Shown: positions 17,669 to 25,907, counted from the first letter of the stretch. The stretch is DNA of 64,000 bases from an uncultured Collinsella sp. (GCA_959018755.1 CAUEMA010000007.1:1-64000), one strand, 5' to 3'. The notes: a model not told the origin generated them from the sequence alone. Translations and numbers: made by a program.

Positions 17669-19003
17669 ATGAGCACACAGACCGAGCCCAAGCTCGTCAC
17701 GCAAATCGACTTCGCCCGCGCCGGGCAGATCACACCGCAGATGAAGGAGGTCGCCGAGCGCGAGCATCGCGACCCCGAGTACATACGCGAGCGCGTGGCC
17801 GACGGCCGCATCGCCATTCCCGCCAACATCGTGCATATCAAAAAGGGCATGCGCGCCTTTGGTGTCGGCGAGGGCCTGTCCACCAAGGTCAACGTCAACC
17901 TGGGCATCTCGGGCGACAAGGCCGATGCCGCCGAGGAATGGAAGAAGGTCAAGATCGCCGAGGACTTTGGCGCCGACGCCATCATGGACCTCTCCAACTC
18001 GGGCAAGACGCGCCAGTTCCGCCAGCAACTCATCGACGAGACGCCGCTCATGGTGGGCACCGTCCCCATGTACGACGCCATCGGCTACATGGAAAAGCCG
18101 CTGGTCAAGCTCACCAAGGACGACCTGCTCGAGGTCGTTCGCGCGCACGCCGAAGACGGCGTGGACTTTATGACCATCCACTGCGGCATCAACAAGTCGG
18201 TCATTAAGACCTTTAAGGAGACCGGCCGTCTCATGAACATCGTCAGCCGCGGCGGCTCGCTGCTGTTTGGTTGGATGGAGGTCACCGGCAATGAGAACCC
18301 CTTCTACGAGTTCTACGACGAGGTGCTCGAGATCTGCCACGAGTACGACGTGACGATCTCGCTCGGCGACTCCTGCCGCCCGGGCTGCCTCTACGACTCC
18401 AACGATGCCACCGAGACCGCCGAGATGATCGAGCTGGGCAAGCTGTGCAAGCGTGCCTGGGCCGCTGGCGTCCAGGTCATGGTCGAGGGCCCGGGTCACA
18501 TGGCACTCGACGAGATCGCCGCCAACATGAAGCTGCAGAAGCGCCTGTGCCACAACGCCCCGTTCTATGTGCTCGGGCCGCTGGTGACCGATATCGGCGT
18601 GGGCTATGACCACATCACCGCCGCCATCGGTGGTGCCATCTCCGCCAGCTCCGGCGCCGACTTCCTGTGCTACGTGACGCCGGCCGAGCACCTGTGCCTC
18701 CCCAACGCCCAAGACGTGCTCGATGGACTCATGGCCACCAAGATCGCCGCACACGCCGCCGATATCGCCAAGAAGGTGCCCCACGCCCGCGACATGGACG
18801 ACAAGATGGGCCAGGCACGCCGCAAGCTCGACTGGGACGCCATGTGGAAGTGCGCGCTCGACCCGGTTACGGGCAAGAAGCGCTACGAGGAGTCCCCCGC
18901 CGCCACCGAGGGCACTTGCACCATGTGTGGCAAGATGTGCGCCGTCCGCACCGTTAACAAGGTGTTCGAAGGCACGACGATCGACCTCGGCATGGAGGAC
19001 TAA
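17669..19003 (+). CDS. thiC: Phosphomethylpyrimidine synthase
   Basis: The 444-aa radical-SAM enzyme converts aminoimidazole ribotide to the HMP-phosphate pyrimidine of thiamine. It has NVNLGISGDKADAAEEW near residue 77, GDSCRPGCLYDSNDA near 232 and EGPGHMALDEIAANMKLQK near 272. The C-terminal cluster motif reads CTMCGKMC, that is CX2CX3C rather than the CX2CX4C of the long enzymes. It starts at ATG 17669 under the TPP riboswitch. thiD lies downstream with its own -10 element. Confidence 0.95.
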   Translation: MSTQTEPKLVTQIDFARAGQITPQMKEVAEREHRDPEYIRERVADGRIAIPANIVHIKKGMRAFGVGEGLSTKVNVNLGISGDKADAAEEWKKVKIAEDFGADAIMDLSNSGKTRQFRQQLIDETPLMVGTVPMYDAIGYMEKPLVKLTKDDLLEVVRAHAEDGVDFMTIHCGINKSVIKTFKETGRLMNIVSRGGSLLFGWMEVTGNENPFYEFYDEVLEICHEYDVTISLGDSCRPGCLYDSNDATETAEMIELGKLCKRAWAAGVQVMVEGPGHMALDEIAANMKLQKRLCHNAPFYVLGPLVTDIGVGYDHITAAIGGAISASSGADFLCYVTPAEHLCLPNAQDVLDGLMATKIAAHAADIAKKVPHARDMDDKMGQARRKLDWDAMWKCALDPVTGKKRYEESPAATEGTCTMCGKMCAVRTVNKVFEGTTIDLGMED

Positions 19004-19095
19004 CTCGTCACCGGAGCCACAAACGGCCACAAGGTATTCGTCAATTGTTGACATGTGAACATTTTCTTACATTTACGTAAAGATTGCACCGCCCG

Positions 19096-19135
19096 CCCGG
19101 GATCGGCATACAGCCGGCCCGGGCAACTTTATAAT
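19096..19135 (+). promoter_or_regulatory. thiC hairpin and thiD promoter -10
   Basis: GCCCGGG at about 19103 pairs with CCCGGGC near 19118-19124, and a perfect TATAAT follows at 19130-19135. The hairpin overlaps where a -35 would lie. It may end thiC transcription while the -10 starts thiD. Confidence 0.45.
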
Positions 19136-19180
19136 GCAGACAGAAGACCCATTTGAATCCGACCGATCAAGGGAGCGAAC

Positions 19181-20011
19181 ATGGATCGCAGTAAGGTACC
19201 CGCCGTTCTATCCATCGCAGGATCCGATTCCAGCGGTGGTGCCGGCATTCAGGCCGACATCAAGACCATCACGGCGCACCGCCTGTATGCCGAGACGGCC
19301 ATCACGGCCATCACCGCACAAAACACGCTCGGCGTCACCGCCGTGCAGAATATCTCCCCGGACATTGTCGCGGCGCAGATCGATGCCGTTTTTGACGATA
19401 TTCGACCCAGCGCCGTCAAGATCGGCATTGTCTCCTCTGCCGAGATTATCGAGGTTATCGCCGACCGCCTGAGTGCCTGGGACGCACAAAATATCGTCGT
19501 CGACCCCGTCATGGTCGCCACCTCGGGCGCTCGCCTGATCGCAGAGGACGCCGCCGAAGCGCTTACCCGTCGCCTGTTCCCACTGGCGACCGTCATCACG
19601 CCCAATATTCCCGAGGCCATGGCACTGCTCGATTACGAGGTCGATTCCGAGCGCACGCAGCAAAATGCCGCCATGCTCCTCACCCGCCGCTTTGGCTGCG
19701 CGTCCCTCGTTAAGGGCGGGCATTTTGTCAACGAAGCCAACGATGTGCTAGCAGAGCCCGCGCCGCTCGATGACGAGGGCAACCATCTGGGCGATCCGCT
19801 CACCACGTGGTTCCGTCACAAGCGTATCGACACCAATAACACGCACGGCACCGGCTGTACGCTTTCGTCCGCCATCGCCTGCGCGCTGGCCCAGGGCATG
19901 GATCTTGCCGATGCCGTCAACGCCGGAAAGGCCTACCTAACGGGCGCTCTCGCCGCCGGCTTTGACATGGGCAGAGGCTCCGGCCCCGTCAATCACATGT
20001 GGCAGTACTGA
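19181..20011 (+). CDS. thiD: HMP / HMP-phosphate kinase
   Basis: The 276-aa ribokinase-fold enzyme phosphorylates hydroxymethylpyrimidine twice for thiamine synthesis. It has SIAGSDSSGGAGIQADIKT at residue 12, DPVMVATSGARLI near 109 and the anion-hole motif NTHGTGCTLSSAIA near 220. AAGGGAGCGAAC precedes the ATG. It follows thiC, and the prophage begins about 90 bp after its stop. Confidence 0.95.
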   Translation: MDRSKVPAVLSIAGSDSSGGAGIQADIKTITAHRLYAETAITAITAQNTLGVTAVQNISPDIVAAQIDAVFDDIRPSAVKIGIVSSAEIIEVIADRLSAWDAQNIVVDPVMVATSGARLIAEDAAEALTRRLFPLATVITPNIPEAMALLDYEVDSERTQQNAAMLLTRRFGCASLVKGGHFVNEANDVLAEPAPLDDEGNHLGDPLTTWFRHKRIDTNNTHGTGCTLSSAIACALAQGMDLADAVNAGKAYLTGALAAGFDMGRGSGPVNHMWQY

Positions 20012-20041
20012 CTTGTAGGAACGATAAAAACGAATACGCCG

Positions 20042-20115
20042 TTTACCTGCGGGTTTAAGTACGACAACAACGGCACAAGCGCGTAAAAACGAGTTAGCGC
20101 GCGCACTTGGGATAA
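20042..20115. other. Left prophage boundary (attL) and inverted-repeat arm
   Basis: CGCACTTGGGATAA (20102-20115) recurs exactly at 55021-55034, with further similarity after it (TTTGGGGATA versus ATTGGGATA). I read these as attL and attR. Outside the core, TTTACCTGCGGGTTT (20042-20056) is the exact complement of 55053-55067, so an empty site would carry a 15-bp inverted repeat around the core. Confidence 0.6.
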
Positions 20116-20175
20116 TTTGGGGATACGAAAGCCGCACGGACGCGTGCTCGAAACATCCCTGTTTATTAACGCAAA

Positions 20176-20209
20176 GAGGCCCCTCCCCGGAATACCGGGG
20201 AGGGGCCTG
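20176..20209 (-). terminator. Terminator of the late/lysis operon
   Basis: AGGCCCCTCCCCGG and its complement make a 14-bp stem around ATAC/TATT, followed on the minus strand by CTCTTTGCGTT. It closes the leftward late operon just inside attL. Confidence 0.8.
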
Positions 20210-20212
20210 CCC

Positions 20213-20515
20213 TTATGGTCTGGCGATAACCACCTGGTCGCCGTCCCCGTCGAGGTACGGCGTGATTGCGATGCCGCGATCGCTCTCGATCACGATGTAG
20301 GCGCGGTTTGTCGAGCGCTCGACAGCGATGTACGAGGACACGTTCTGCGGCAGATCGTAGAGTGGTCCGTCGGACTGGTCCATGACAGTGGCGACGCCCG
20401 TCGCGCTCGCATCTCTGGGATGCGCAAGCGAACAGGCAACGGCGATGAGCGCGAACATGGCGATGACCGCCAGGACCGCGTAGACGACGCCGAGTAGCTT
20501 CTCGCTAAGCTTCAT
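20213..20515 (-). CDS. Small membrane-anchored protein, DUF6440-like
   Basis: The 100-aa protein has an N-terminal membrane helix (residues 9-30, VVYAVLAVIAMFALIAVA) and a soluble domain. That domain ends with IESDRGIAITPYLDGDGDQV, reminiscent of DUF6440 (tentative). It is the last gene of the lysis module, 1 nt after the endolysin stop. It may help lysis or act as a lysogen surface protein; the sequence does not decide. Confidence 0.6.
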   Translation of the reverse strand: MKLSEKLLGVVYAVLAVIAMFALIAVACSLAHPRDASATGVATVMDQSDGPLYDLPQNVSSYIAVERSTNRAYIVIESDRGIAITPYLDGDGDQVVIARP

Positions 20516-20516
20516 G

Positions 20517-21335
20517 TCACTCCTTGACGAGGTAGTCATCTGCCTCGGGCTTTCCGGTGGCGCGTCCGACGGCAATATAGCGGAGCTTCCCGCTGCCGCC
20601 GGTGTAGCGTCCCCAGATAAAGCCGTCCGCGGACTTATACCAGTCGTCGAGCACGACAGTCTGCCCCCTGCTGTAGGAGGCCACCACGGACCCGGAAAGG
20701 GACGGCGCCGAGCGCACGTTGAGCTTGAAGACGGTGCAGCGGTAGCGGCCCCCGAAGCCCTTGGTCTCAGTCGTATGCTGGGTCGGCTGCTTCGCGGGCG
20801 CCTGCTGAACGGGCGCGGAATTCGATGCCTTGATTCCGAAACTCTCGAGGTAGATTCGGGCCAGGTCGTCGAGGTATTCATTGAACTTCTGCAGATCGCC
20901 GCCGTTGTCGATGAAGCCGTTCTCGGCGAGGCGGTAGTTAATGCCCCTCGCGGCGGCCCTGTTGATGTTAGCGAGGTTGGATCGCTTGACGAGCTTCTGC
21001 GCTCGGCCCGGCATGAACGCGGACAGCTTGTCCGCCAGCGTCTTATCGTAGGAGTCCGGGCTGAACTTCGAGCTGATGATCACATGGGCACCGCGAGGTG
21101 TCTTGAGACCGCTGGCATCCATGTGCAGCTCAACGACGGGACCGTCGGCCTTGAGGCTGTTCAGCCCGCCGTCCGCATACCAGTTGCGCGAAGTGTCGCA
21201 AAGCACCACCTGATCGCCGCCAAGCTCCTTGATGCGCCTGCCGAGCGCACGCACGCGCTCGGCCTCGGTGTACCCGCCGGCGCAGCAGCCGGGGTCGCCG
21301 GCGCCGTGCCCGCAGATGACGAACAGCTTGGCCAC
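20517..21335 (-). CDS. Endolysin: N-acetylmuramoyl-L-alanine amidase with SH3-like domain
   Basis: The 272-aa protein starts at GTG 21335 with GCGAGG upstream. Residues 1-180 form an amidase_3 domain: FVICGHGAGDPGC holds the first zinc ligands, VELHMDAS the central ones, and YRLAENGFIDN the catalytic Glu. After a Gln/Pro-rich linker, about 200-272 form an SH3b-type wall-binding domain (LNVRSAPSLSGSVVASY). It would cut peptide stems from glycan at the end of infection. There is no signal peptide, so a holin is needed; one is encoded next door. Confidence 0.9.
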   Translation of the reverse strand: MAKLFVICGHGAGDPGCCAGGYTEAERVRALGRRIKELGGDQVVLCDTSRNWYADGGLNSLKADGPVVELHMDASGLKTPRGAHVIISSKFSPDSYDKTLADKLSAFMPGRAQKLVKRSNLANINRAAARGINYRLAENGFIDNGGDLQKFNEYLDDLARIYLESFGIKASNSAPVQQAPAKQPTQHTTETKGFGGRYRCTVFKLNVRSAPSLSGSVVASYSRGQTVVLDDWYKSADGFIWGRYTGGSGKLRYIAVGRATGKPEADDYLVKE

Positions 21336-21336
21336 G

Positions 21337-21576
21337 CTATTCCTCGCCGCCCTCGTGAGACGGTCCCGGCTGCGCGCCGCCAACCTCTGGCAGGTCGGTC
21401 GCGACACTGGTTAGCAGCGACACGACGGCGGCGACGCCCGCCACGCTCGCGACCTGCACCCAGTCGAGGTCCGTGAATCCGACGCTCCCGGTACCGATAA
21501 GCGCCACCGCCGTCTGAGCGGCCGTCTTGACGGCGCGGGTGAGGGCCGCGATTGCCCATTCCTCGTACTTCTCCAT
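21337..21576 (-). CDS. Holin, phage r1t family
   Basis: The 79-aa protein has two hydrophobic segments (about 18-36 and 40-58) around GSVGFTDLDWVQV and the family ending DLPEV, matching r1t-type holins. It would open the membrane for the amidase. GGAGGACTAGCATC precedes ATG 21576. It ends 2 nt from the endolysin start. Confidence 0.85.
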   Translation of the reverse strand: MEKYEEWAIAALTRAVKTAAQTAVALIGTGSVGFTDLDWVQVASVAGVAAVVSLLTSVATDLPEVGGAQPGPSHEGGEE

Positions 21577-21580
21577 GATG

Positions 21581-21889
21581 CTAGTCCTCCGATTCTCCCC
21601 TGATGCGGGCGTTGACGATTTCCTGGTAGTAGTGGGTGCCGGTGCCATTTCCGCCCATGCCGTGGTAGGCCCCGTAGACCTGCGAGGCCTCCTGCTTGAC
21701 CCAGTCGGGGCAACCCTTGCCGCTGACCACGTAGTGCTCATGGAGGTCCACGAGGCGGCTTCGCAGCATCGTCCGAGTGCCCTCCTGCATCGCGTCCATG
21801 AGCCGGTACAGGCGCATGAGCGCACCCGCGAGGGCCGCGAGGACAACCGGCACGGCCCACTGGACGGCCACGCGGGCTAGTTCTTCCAT
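21581..21889 (-). CDS. Small membrane protein of the lysis module
   Basis: The 102-aa protein has one N-terminal helix (WAVPVVLAALAGALMRLY), then MQEGTRTMLRSRLVDLHEHY and GAYHGMGGNGTGTHYYQEI. This layout is common next to holins in Gram-positive phages and may modulate the holin. It sits directly upstream of the holin gene. Confidence 0.75.
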   Translation of the reverse strand: MEELARVAVQWAVPVVLAALAGALMRLYRLMDAMQEGTRTMLRSRLVDLHEHYVVSGKGCPDWVKQEASQVYGAYHGMGGNGTGTHYYQEIVNARIRGESED

Positions 21890-21902
21890 TCGCGCGCCTC
21901 CA

Positions 21903-22472
21903 CTAGGCAGTCAGTTGCTTCCACGCGTCGTCGCTGCCGAACGTGCCCGGCTCGATGGTGTTGCCGTCCATCAGAGACTCGTAGACGCTTCCGTACTTGG
22001 TGACGCGGTCGCCCTTGGCGTATGACTTGCCGCTGACCCACTCGGGAACGTTCTCGCCGCCGGCCGTGGACGCCACGACCTTCGCCCAGTGCTGGGGGTC
22101 GGAAACGGGATCCGCCGCAGTCGCCGTGTGGCCCGAGATGGCCTTGTAGAGCGTGCCCTGCCAGAGCACGCGGTCTCCTTGCGCATAGACGTGACCGCAT
22201 GCGTAGAGCGGATAGAGCGCCGGAACCTTCAACGCATCATCGTCGGAGAGGGCGGCCGCCTGGATCTGGGCGAGCATGAGGGCGGCGTCCTGAGGCGTTC
22301 CGGCATCGGGAACGAGAGTCCACACCTGCCAGATGGCGCCGTCATGCTGCTCATAGGAGAGCACCGTGTGGTAACCGGCGCCGGGGTTGGGTTCCGCCGT
22401 CTCGCGAATCGGCAGGCCGGAGCCGTCCGTGGTCAGGTAGACAGACCCAGATACAAATTGTCCGTAAAACAT
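21903..22472 (-). CDS. Tail-tip accessory protein with carbohydrate-binding repeats
   Basis: The 189-aa protein starts at ATG 22472 behind AAGGAG. The first half resembles the N-terminus of its neighbour (YEQHDGAIWQVWTLVPDAG). The second half holds two chitin-binding type repeats of the CBM5/12 kind, YAQGDRVLWQGTLYKAISGH and YAKGDRVTKYGSVYESL. It probably binds cell-surface glycan as part of the virion tip. Confidence 0.7.
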   Translation of the reverse strand: MFYGQFVSGSVYLTTDGSGLPIRETAEPNPGAGYHTVLSYEQHDGAIWQVWTLVPDAGTPQDAALMLAQIQAAALSDDDALKVPALYPLYACGHVYAQGDRVLWQGTLYKAISGHTATAADPVSDPQHWAKVVASTAGGENVPEWVSGKSYAKGDRVTKYGSVYESLMDGNTIEPGTFGSDDAWKQLTA

Positions 22473-22480
22473 TTTTCTCC

Positions 22481-22888
22481 TTAATGGTTGATTCTTTCCC
22501 AAAGCTCCGGGGCCGTATCGGGCTCAGATCCGATACGGGGCGCATGCGTCTGCAGGCACTTGTACAGGTCGCCTCCATATGCCACGCGCGCGCCGGCGGC
22601 ATACGAGGCCTCGCCCACATACCACGGCCGGATGAGCTGGGGTACCTTCAGCGCGTCCTCATCGCCGAGAGTCTCGGCGGACATGGCAGCAAGCCGAACC
22701 GCGTCATCGCGCACCCCGTCTGGCACGACACTCCATACTTGGTAGATGGAGCCGCCCCGCTGTTCATACGCCATGTCCGCCCTGAAGCCCTCGGGGACCT
22801 CAGGCTCATCAGACGCGAGAATCGGGAGACCCCTCCCGTTTGTCGCCAGGCGCACTGCGGGCCCGACAAGGGTCCCGATCAATGCCAT
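22481..22888 (-). CDS. Tail-tip accessory protein, paralogue of its neighbour
   Basis: The 135-aa protein shares the plan of the downstream gene: an N-terminal part with YEQRGGSIYQVWSVVPDG and one CBM5/12-like repeat, YAAGARVAYGGDLYKCLQTH. AAAGGAGTCTAA precedes the ATG. The pair looks like a duplication in which one copy gained a second repeat. It lies immediately beside the fibre shufflon, so variation of the tip may involve both. Confidence 0.7.
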   Translation of the reverse strand: MALIGTLVGPAVRLATNGRGLPILASDEPEVPEGFRADMAYEQRGGSIYQVWSVVPDGVRDDAVRLAAMSAETLGDEDALKVPQLIRPWYVGEASYAAGARVAYGGDLYKCLQTHAPRIGSEPDTAPELWERINH

Positions 22889-22920
22889 TTAGACTCCTTT
22901 CTCTCGACCTCTCGTAGCAG

Positions 22921-22969
22921 AAATCCCACGCGCGTATCCTCTCCTTGAGAGCCCACGCGTCTGGGATTT
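22921..22969. promoter_or_regulatory. Inverted repeat before the shufflon recombinase
   Basis: AAATCCCACGCG (22921-22932) is mirrored by CGCG-TCT-GGGATTT (22956-22969), between the divergent recombinase and tip gene. It could be an operator or a recombinase accessory site. Confidence 0.35.
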
Positions 22970-22984
22970 ACGGGATTGGAGACC

Positions 22985-23857
22985 ATGATGAAAGTTGCAG
23001 AGGCCGCCTCGAGGTACATGGACGACAAGCGCGGCAGGCTGCGCGCCTGCACCCTGGCCGGATACGAGAGCGCGCTAGCGCTGCACGTCCTACCTCGCTG
23101 GGGCGAGCTGGAACTCGAGGCGATAACGCCCGAGGACGTACAGGGCTGGATTGATTCGTTTGAGCTGCCGGGGGCCGCCGAAAAGGCATACAAGACCCTG
23201 CGGCAGGTTATCCGCTGGGCCATCCGCCGTCTCGGTGTTCGGATGTACGACCCAACCGCCGTCGGTGTCGAGCTACCGCACAAGCCGGCGCACCGCCCAC
23301 GCACGATGGAGGCGAGCCAGGTCCGTGCCTACCTCCGCGCGCTGTGGGGACACGAGTGCGAGGCGGTCGCGATCTGCTCGGTAACCCTCGGGCTGCGGCG
23401 CGGCGAGGCGTGCGGCCTCAAGTGGTCGGACATCGACCTGCGCACCGGCGAGGTCCGCATCCGCCGTTCGAGGCAAGTCGTGCGCGGCAATGAGGTCGTC
23501 GAGGCGCCGAAGACCGAGCGCTCCGCGCGGTCCTACTGGCTCCCCCGCTTCGCGGTCAAACGCCTGCGTGCGCTGCGAAAGGGCCGCTCGGGCTGGCTGT
23601 GCGATCTGTCGCCCGATGCCGTCGCACGGCGTATCAGGTCTGCATGCCGCCGGGCGGGCGCCGCATGGACATCGATGACCGAGTGCCGCCACACATGGGC
23701 GACGCTCGCGGTCGAGGCCGGCGTGGGCATCGAGACCGTAGCCATGATGCTGGGACACACAGACATCGGGACCGCCTACGAGCACTACATCGTGCCAAGA
23801 CCACGCGTCTGCAAGGATGCGCAGAAAGTGGTTGAGCGGCTGATACTCGGGGGCTAG
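22985..23857 (+). CDS. Tyrosine recombinase of the tail-fibre shufflon
   Basis: The roughly 290-aa protein has an N-terminal core-binding domain (about 1-95) and a catalytic domain with Arg in TLGLRRGEACGLKW, Lys in EAPKTERSARSYW, CRHTWATLAVEAG, LGHTDIG and Tyr in AYEHYIV. The first histidine of HxxR is replaced by Thr. It stands alone on the plus strand inside the leftward tail region, and its stop codon abuts the first inversion site. Both facts point to a site-specific invertase for the fibre cassettes. The start is ATG 22985 or 22988; an upstream TTG is less likely. Confidence 0.85.
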   Translation: MMKVAEAASRYMDDKRGRLRACTLAGYESALALHVLPRWGELELEAITPEDVQGWIDSFELPGAAEKAYKTLRQVIRWAIRRLGVRMYDPTAVGVELPHKPAHRPRTMEASQVRAYLRALWGHECEAVAICSVTLGLRRGEACGLKWSDIDLRTGEVRIRRSRQVVRGNEVVEAPKTERSARSYWLPRFAVKRLRALRKGRSGWLCDLSPDAVARRIRSACRRAGAAWTSMTECRHTWATLAVEAGVGIETVAMMLGHTDIGTAYEHYIVPRPRVCKDAQKVVERLILGG

Positions 23858-24160
23858 CATTCCGTATCCCATGCCTCGGGCAAGGCGGGGTCGGTATCCT
23901 ATTTCAAAACAGCCGGCATTGTTATCGTGAGCTGTCTTTTCGCAAGGGTTGCGATTAATTCGTCGTGGGGAAGCGCGACAATCGGGAGGCTTCCGGAAGG
24001 GTTTCGGCCAGTCGGTCGTGTCATAGTGCCAATCGCAAGTGACTGGGCGAGCGGAAACATGTCCGTCGACACGAACGGGACGGTCAACATTAACTCCAAC
24101 GACAACACGATCTCCACCGCAGCGTCCATCTCTTCCATCGCCGTATTTCCGGCGGCGTAG
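23858..24160 (+). CDS. Silent fibre cassette 1
   Basis: Read in the fibre frame through the site, this gives 99 aa starting SVSHASGKAGSVSYF and ending SSIAVFPAA, with GRLPEGFRPVGRVIVPI in the middle, typical of fibre tips. It has no start codon or ribosome-binding site of its own and is inverted relative to the fibre gene. Confidence 0.75.
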   Translation, partial: HSVSHASGKAGSVSYFKTAGIVIVSCLFARVAINSSWGSATIGRLPEGFRPVGRVIVPIASDWASGNMSVDTNGTVNINSNDNTISTAASISSIAVFPAA

Positions 24161-24403
24161 CATTCCGTACCCCATGTCGTGCGCAACGTGACCTTTTCTG
24201 CCAACAAGCAGATCGGCTCGCTCTATTACGACGAATTCGATACGGAAATCGAGGCCAGAAATTTCGTGCTCGCCTTTCCACTGTCGGGCGTGCGATTTAT
24301 TCGCCCGTCGATACCCTCATCAGAGGGGAAACAGCGTTGGATGATAGTGCAGACCTATAAGGGCGACGTCGAGACTATCCAGGTGATGTTTTGCTGTTTC
24401 TAG
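24161..24403 (+). CDS. Silent fibre cassette 2
   Basis: Seventy-nine aa in the fibre frame, starting SVPHVVRNVTFSANKQIGSL and ending IQVMFCCF, then TAG at the next site. The site here carries one change (ATTCCGTACCCC), giving Pro instead of Ser at the junction. GC is lower than in neighbours, suggesting a separate origin. It has no start codon of its own. Confidence 0.75.
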   Translation, partial: HSVPHVVRNVTFSANKQIGSLYYDEFDTEIEARNFVLAFPLSGVRFIRPSIPSSEGKQRWMIVQTYKGDVETIQVMFCCF

Positions 24404-24784
24404 CATTCCGTATCCCAGACCGACTGGACCTATCTGTACGGCGCGCCTGGTTCCGGGAGGTCGTTCGTGCGCTACCGCCGCGACGGCGAGCACTGCGTGC
24501 TGCAATGGGGCGTGACGCAGGGCACGTCTGCATACTGGGCCGCCGGCCGCCTGCCAGAGCAGATGCGGCCAAGGGACGGCAACGTCTACGTGCCGGGGGT
24601 CTGCACGTCTCCTGACGGAACTGTGGAAAACATCTGCGCGTACTGCTATGTCTCGGCATCGACCGGCGAGGTCGGCTTGCAGGTGGCGGCGACCACGAAT
24701 CGGAACATCTGGAATCGCGGGGAGACGTCGTGGTTAATCTAGACCGACCACACGGTTGAGTGCCGCATCTCCTACGCCTTCTAG
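24404..24784 (+). CDS. Silent fibre cassette 3, with internal amber codon
   Basis: In the fibre frame it reads SVSQTDWTYLYGAPGSG...NRGETSWLI for 111 aa to a TAG at 24740-24742. The same frame then continues TDHTVECRISYAF to a second TAG at 24782-24784. The tail after the first stop looks like a natural fibre ending, so the first TAG may be a mutation. It is inverted relative to the fibre gene and has no start codon. Confidence 0.7.
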
Positions 24785-24870
24785 GCCGCCGGCCAGCAGG
24801 CCGTGCAGGAGAAGCCATAGGAGCCTGACAGACCCGTGGCGCCGAAGAATGCTATCGCCGGATGAGTCCC
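24781..24870 (-). pseudogene. Remnant of a further fibre cassette
   Basis: Just after the expressed fibre stop, CATTC follows TAG exactly as in the silent cassettes, but the rest of the site is degenerate. The minus strand then reads GATGLSGSYGFSCTACWPAA to a TAG that overlaps the plus-strand stop of cassette 3 in a shared CTAG. This looks like the 3' end of a lost cassette. Confidence 0.4.
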
Positions 24871-25694
24871 ACGATGCCGTTGATGCCGCGACCGCTGAGC
24901 ATGGTGCCGCCACTGGCCATGTCCTGTAAGACGCAGGCATCGTATTTAAGCATAGTTCCGCTGACGAGCATCTTCACGGCCACGTGCCTGACGGTCGAGC
25001 CGACCGCGCAGCCGCTTGAGCCGCTGACGAACCTCTCACCCACGCAGCATGGAATCATGACCTCTTTGTCTGAGTTGTCAGTCGCGGACATGGACACGAA
25101 GACTCCGACGACCAGCCAGTCGCCCAACGTCGGGACGTCGACCGACCCGCCGCTGGGCAGCCTCTTGCTCGACAGCACCCTCGGGGATACGGAATCCCCG
25201 AGGGTCGCGAGCGGGGTAAGGGTCGGAATGAGCAGCTTAGGCTGACCCGTCGTCAGTCCGTCGAATGTCACCGAGCAGATCGGGACCGACACGTCAGCGT
25301 CACCGTCCAGGATGGAGCCTTTCGGCACCGACGGCGCGGCGGCGCTCGAGCCGGGGGTTCCCTGGAGAACCTTCCACTCAACCTTCTCGACAAGGGTCGG
25401 GCTGGACCCGCTCACATCGCGGGTGTAATGGACGCAAATGTAGTCCATGCGCTTCTTGCCTTGCGAGCCGCTCGCCACCTTAACGTCCTCGGGCGCGGTG
25501 ACACCGATATGGCGACCCTGCACGATCATGTCGCCGGTCGCGATACGGACGGTGTTCGCGTCGACAAGCGATGGGGCCAGCTTGCCGCCCGTCTGCAGCA
25601 CATAGCTGCCAGTGCCGACTTCGCCCGCAATGCGGCGCCCGTCGTCGGCCGAGCTGACGTGTGGCACGCCCGCTTTGCCGGTCACAATCTCCAT
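24852..25694 (-). CDS. Phase-variable tail fibre (expressed form)
   Basis: The 280-aa protein has a constant part (residues 1-167) beginning MEIVTGKAGVPHVSSADDGR, which resembles receptor-binding/baseplate upper-protein N-termini of Gram-positive phages. From residue 168, directly after the in-frame recombination site encoding DSVS, the current variable tip runs to residue 280. Three alternative tips lie downstream in inverted orientation. It is probably the host-receptor adhesin. The ATG follows the stop of the upstream gene directly. Confidence 0.8.
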   Translation of the reverse strand: MEIVTGKAGVPHVSSADDGRRIAGEVGTGSYVLQTGGKLAPSLVDANTVRIATGDMIVQGRHIGVTAPEDVKVASGSQGKKRMDYICVHYTRDVSGSSPTLVEKVEWKVLQGTPGSSAAAPSVPKGSILDGDADVSVPICSVTFDGLTTGQPKLLIPTLTPLATLGDSVSPRVLSSKRLPSGGSVDVPTLGDWLVVGVFVSMSATDNSDKEVMIPCCVGERFVSGSSGCAVGSTVRHVAVKMLVSGTMLKYDACVLQDMASGGTMLSGRGINGIVGLIRR

Positions 25695-25907
25695 TTAAGC
25701 CGTCCTTTCCCATATAAAGCCGTTCTGGCTGTCTCGCATGGACCACGTTCCCCCATAGGTGGCACCTTGGTTTTTGCCCTTGCTTTCCATATAGAGGGAG
25801 CCCACAGGGTGCGCGGCGAGGAACGTCTGGGCGGTCGAGGCCGCGGGACCCTGTGGCCCCGTCTCCCCGACAGGCCCCTTTAGGTTGCCCAACTTAATCC
25901 ATGCCAT
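25695..25907 (-). CDS. Short collagen-like tail protein
   Basis: The 70-aa protein begins MAWIKLGNLKGPVGETGPQG with collagen-type GxY triplets, then HPVGSLYMESKGKNQGATYG and GGTW, a motif of phage fibre/collar proteins. It ends at TAA, immediately followed by the fibre ATG. It may be a truncated fibre or a chaperone-like fragment. Confidence 0.65.
   Translation of the reverse strand: MAWIKLGNLKGPVGETGPQGPAASTAQTFLAAHPVGSLYMESKGKNQGATYGGTWSMRDSQNGFIWERTA

Larger units (their letters stand above)
22985..25197. mobile_element. Tail-fibre shufflon (invertible cassette array)
   Basis: Four copies of ATTCCGTATCCC occur: plus strand at 23859-23870, 24162-24173 (ATTCCGTACCCC) and 24405-24416; minus strand inside the fibre gene at 25184-25195. 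Each plus copy opens a frame that fits the fibre reading frame across the site and ends in TAG just before the next site. Inversion between the fibre copy and any plus copy would fuse that cassette to the constant fibre half. The core is flanked by imperfect arms around TCCGT, as at tyrosine recombinase sites. Confidence 0.85.
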
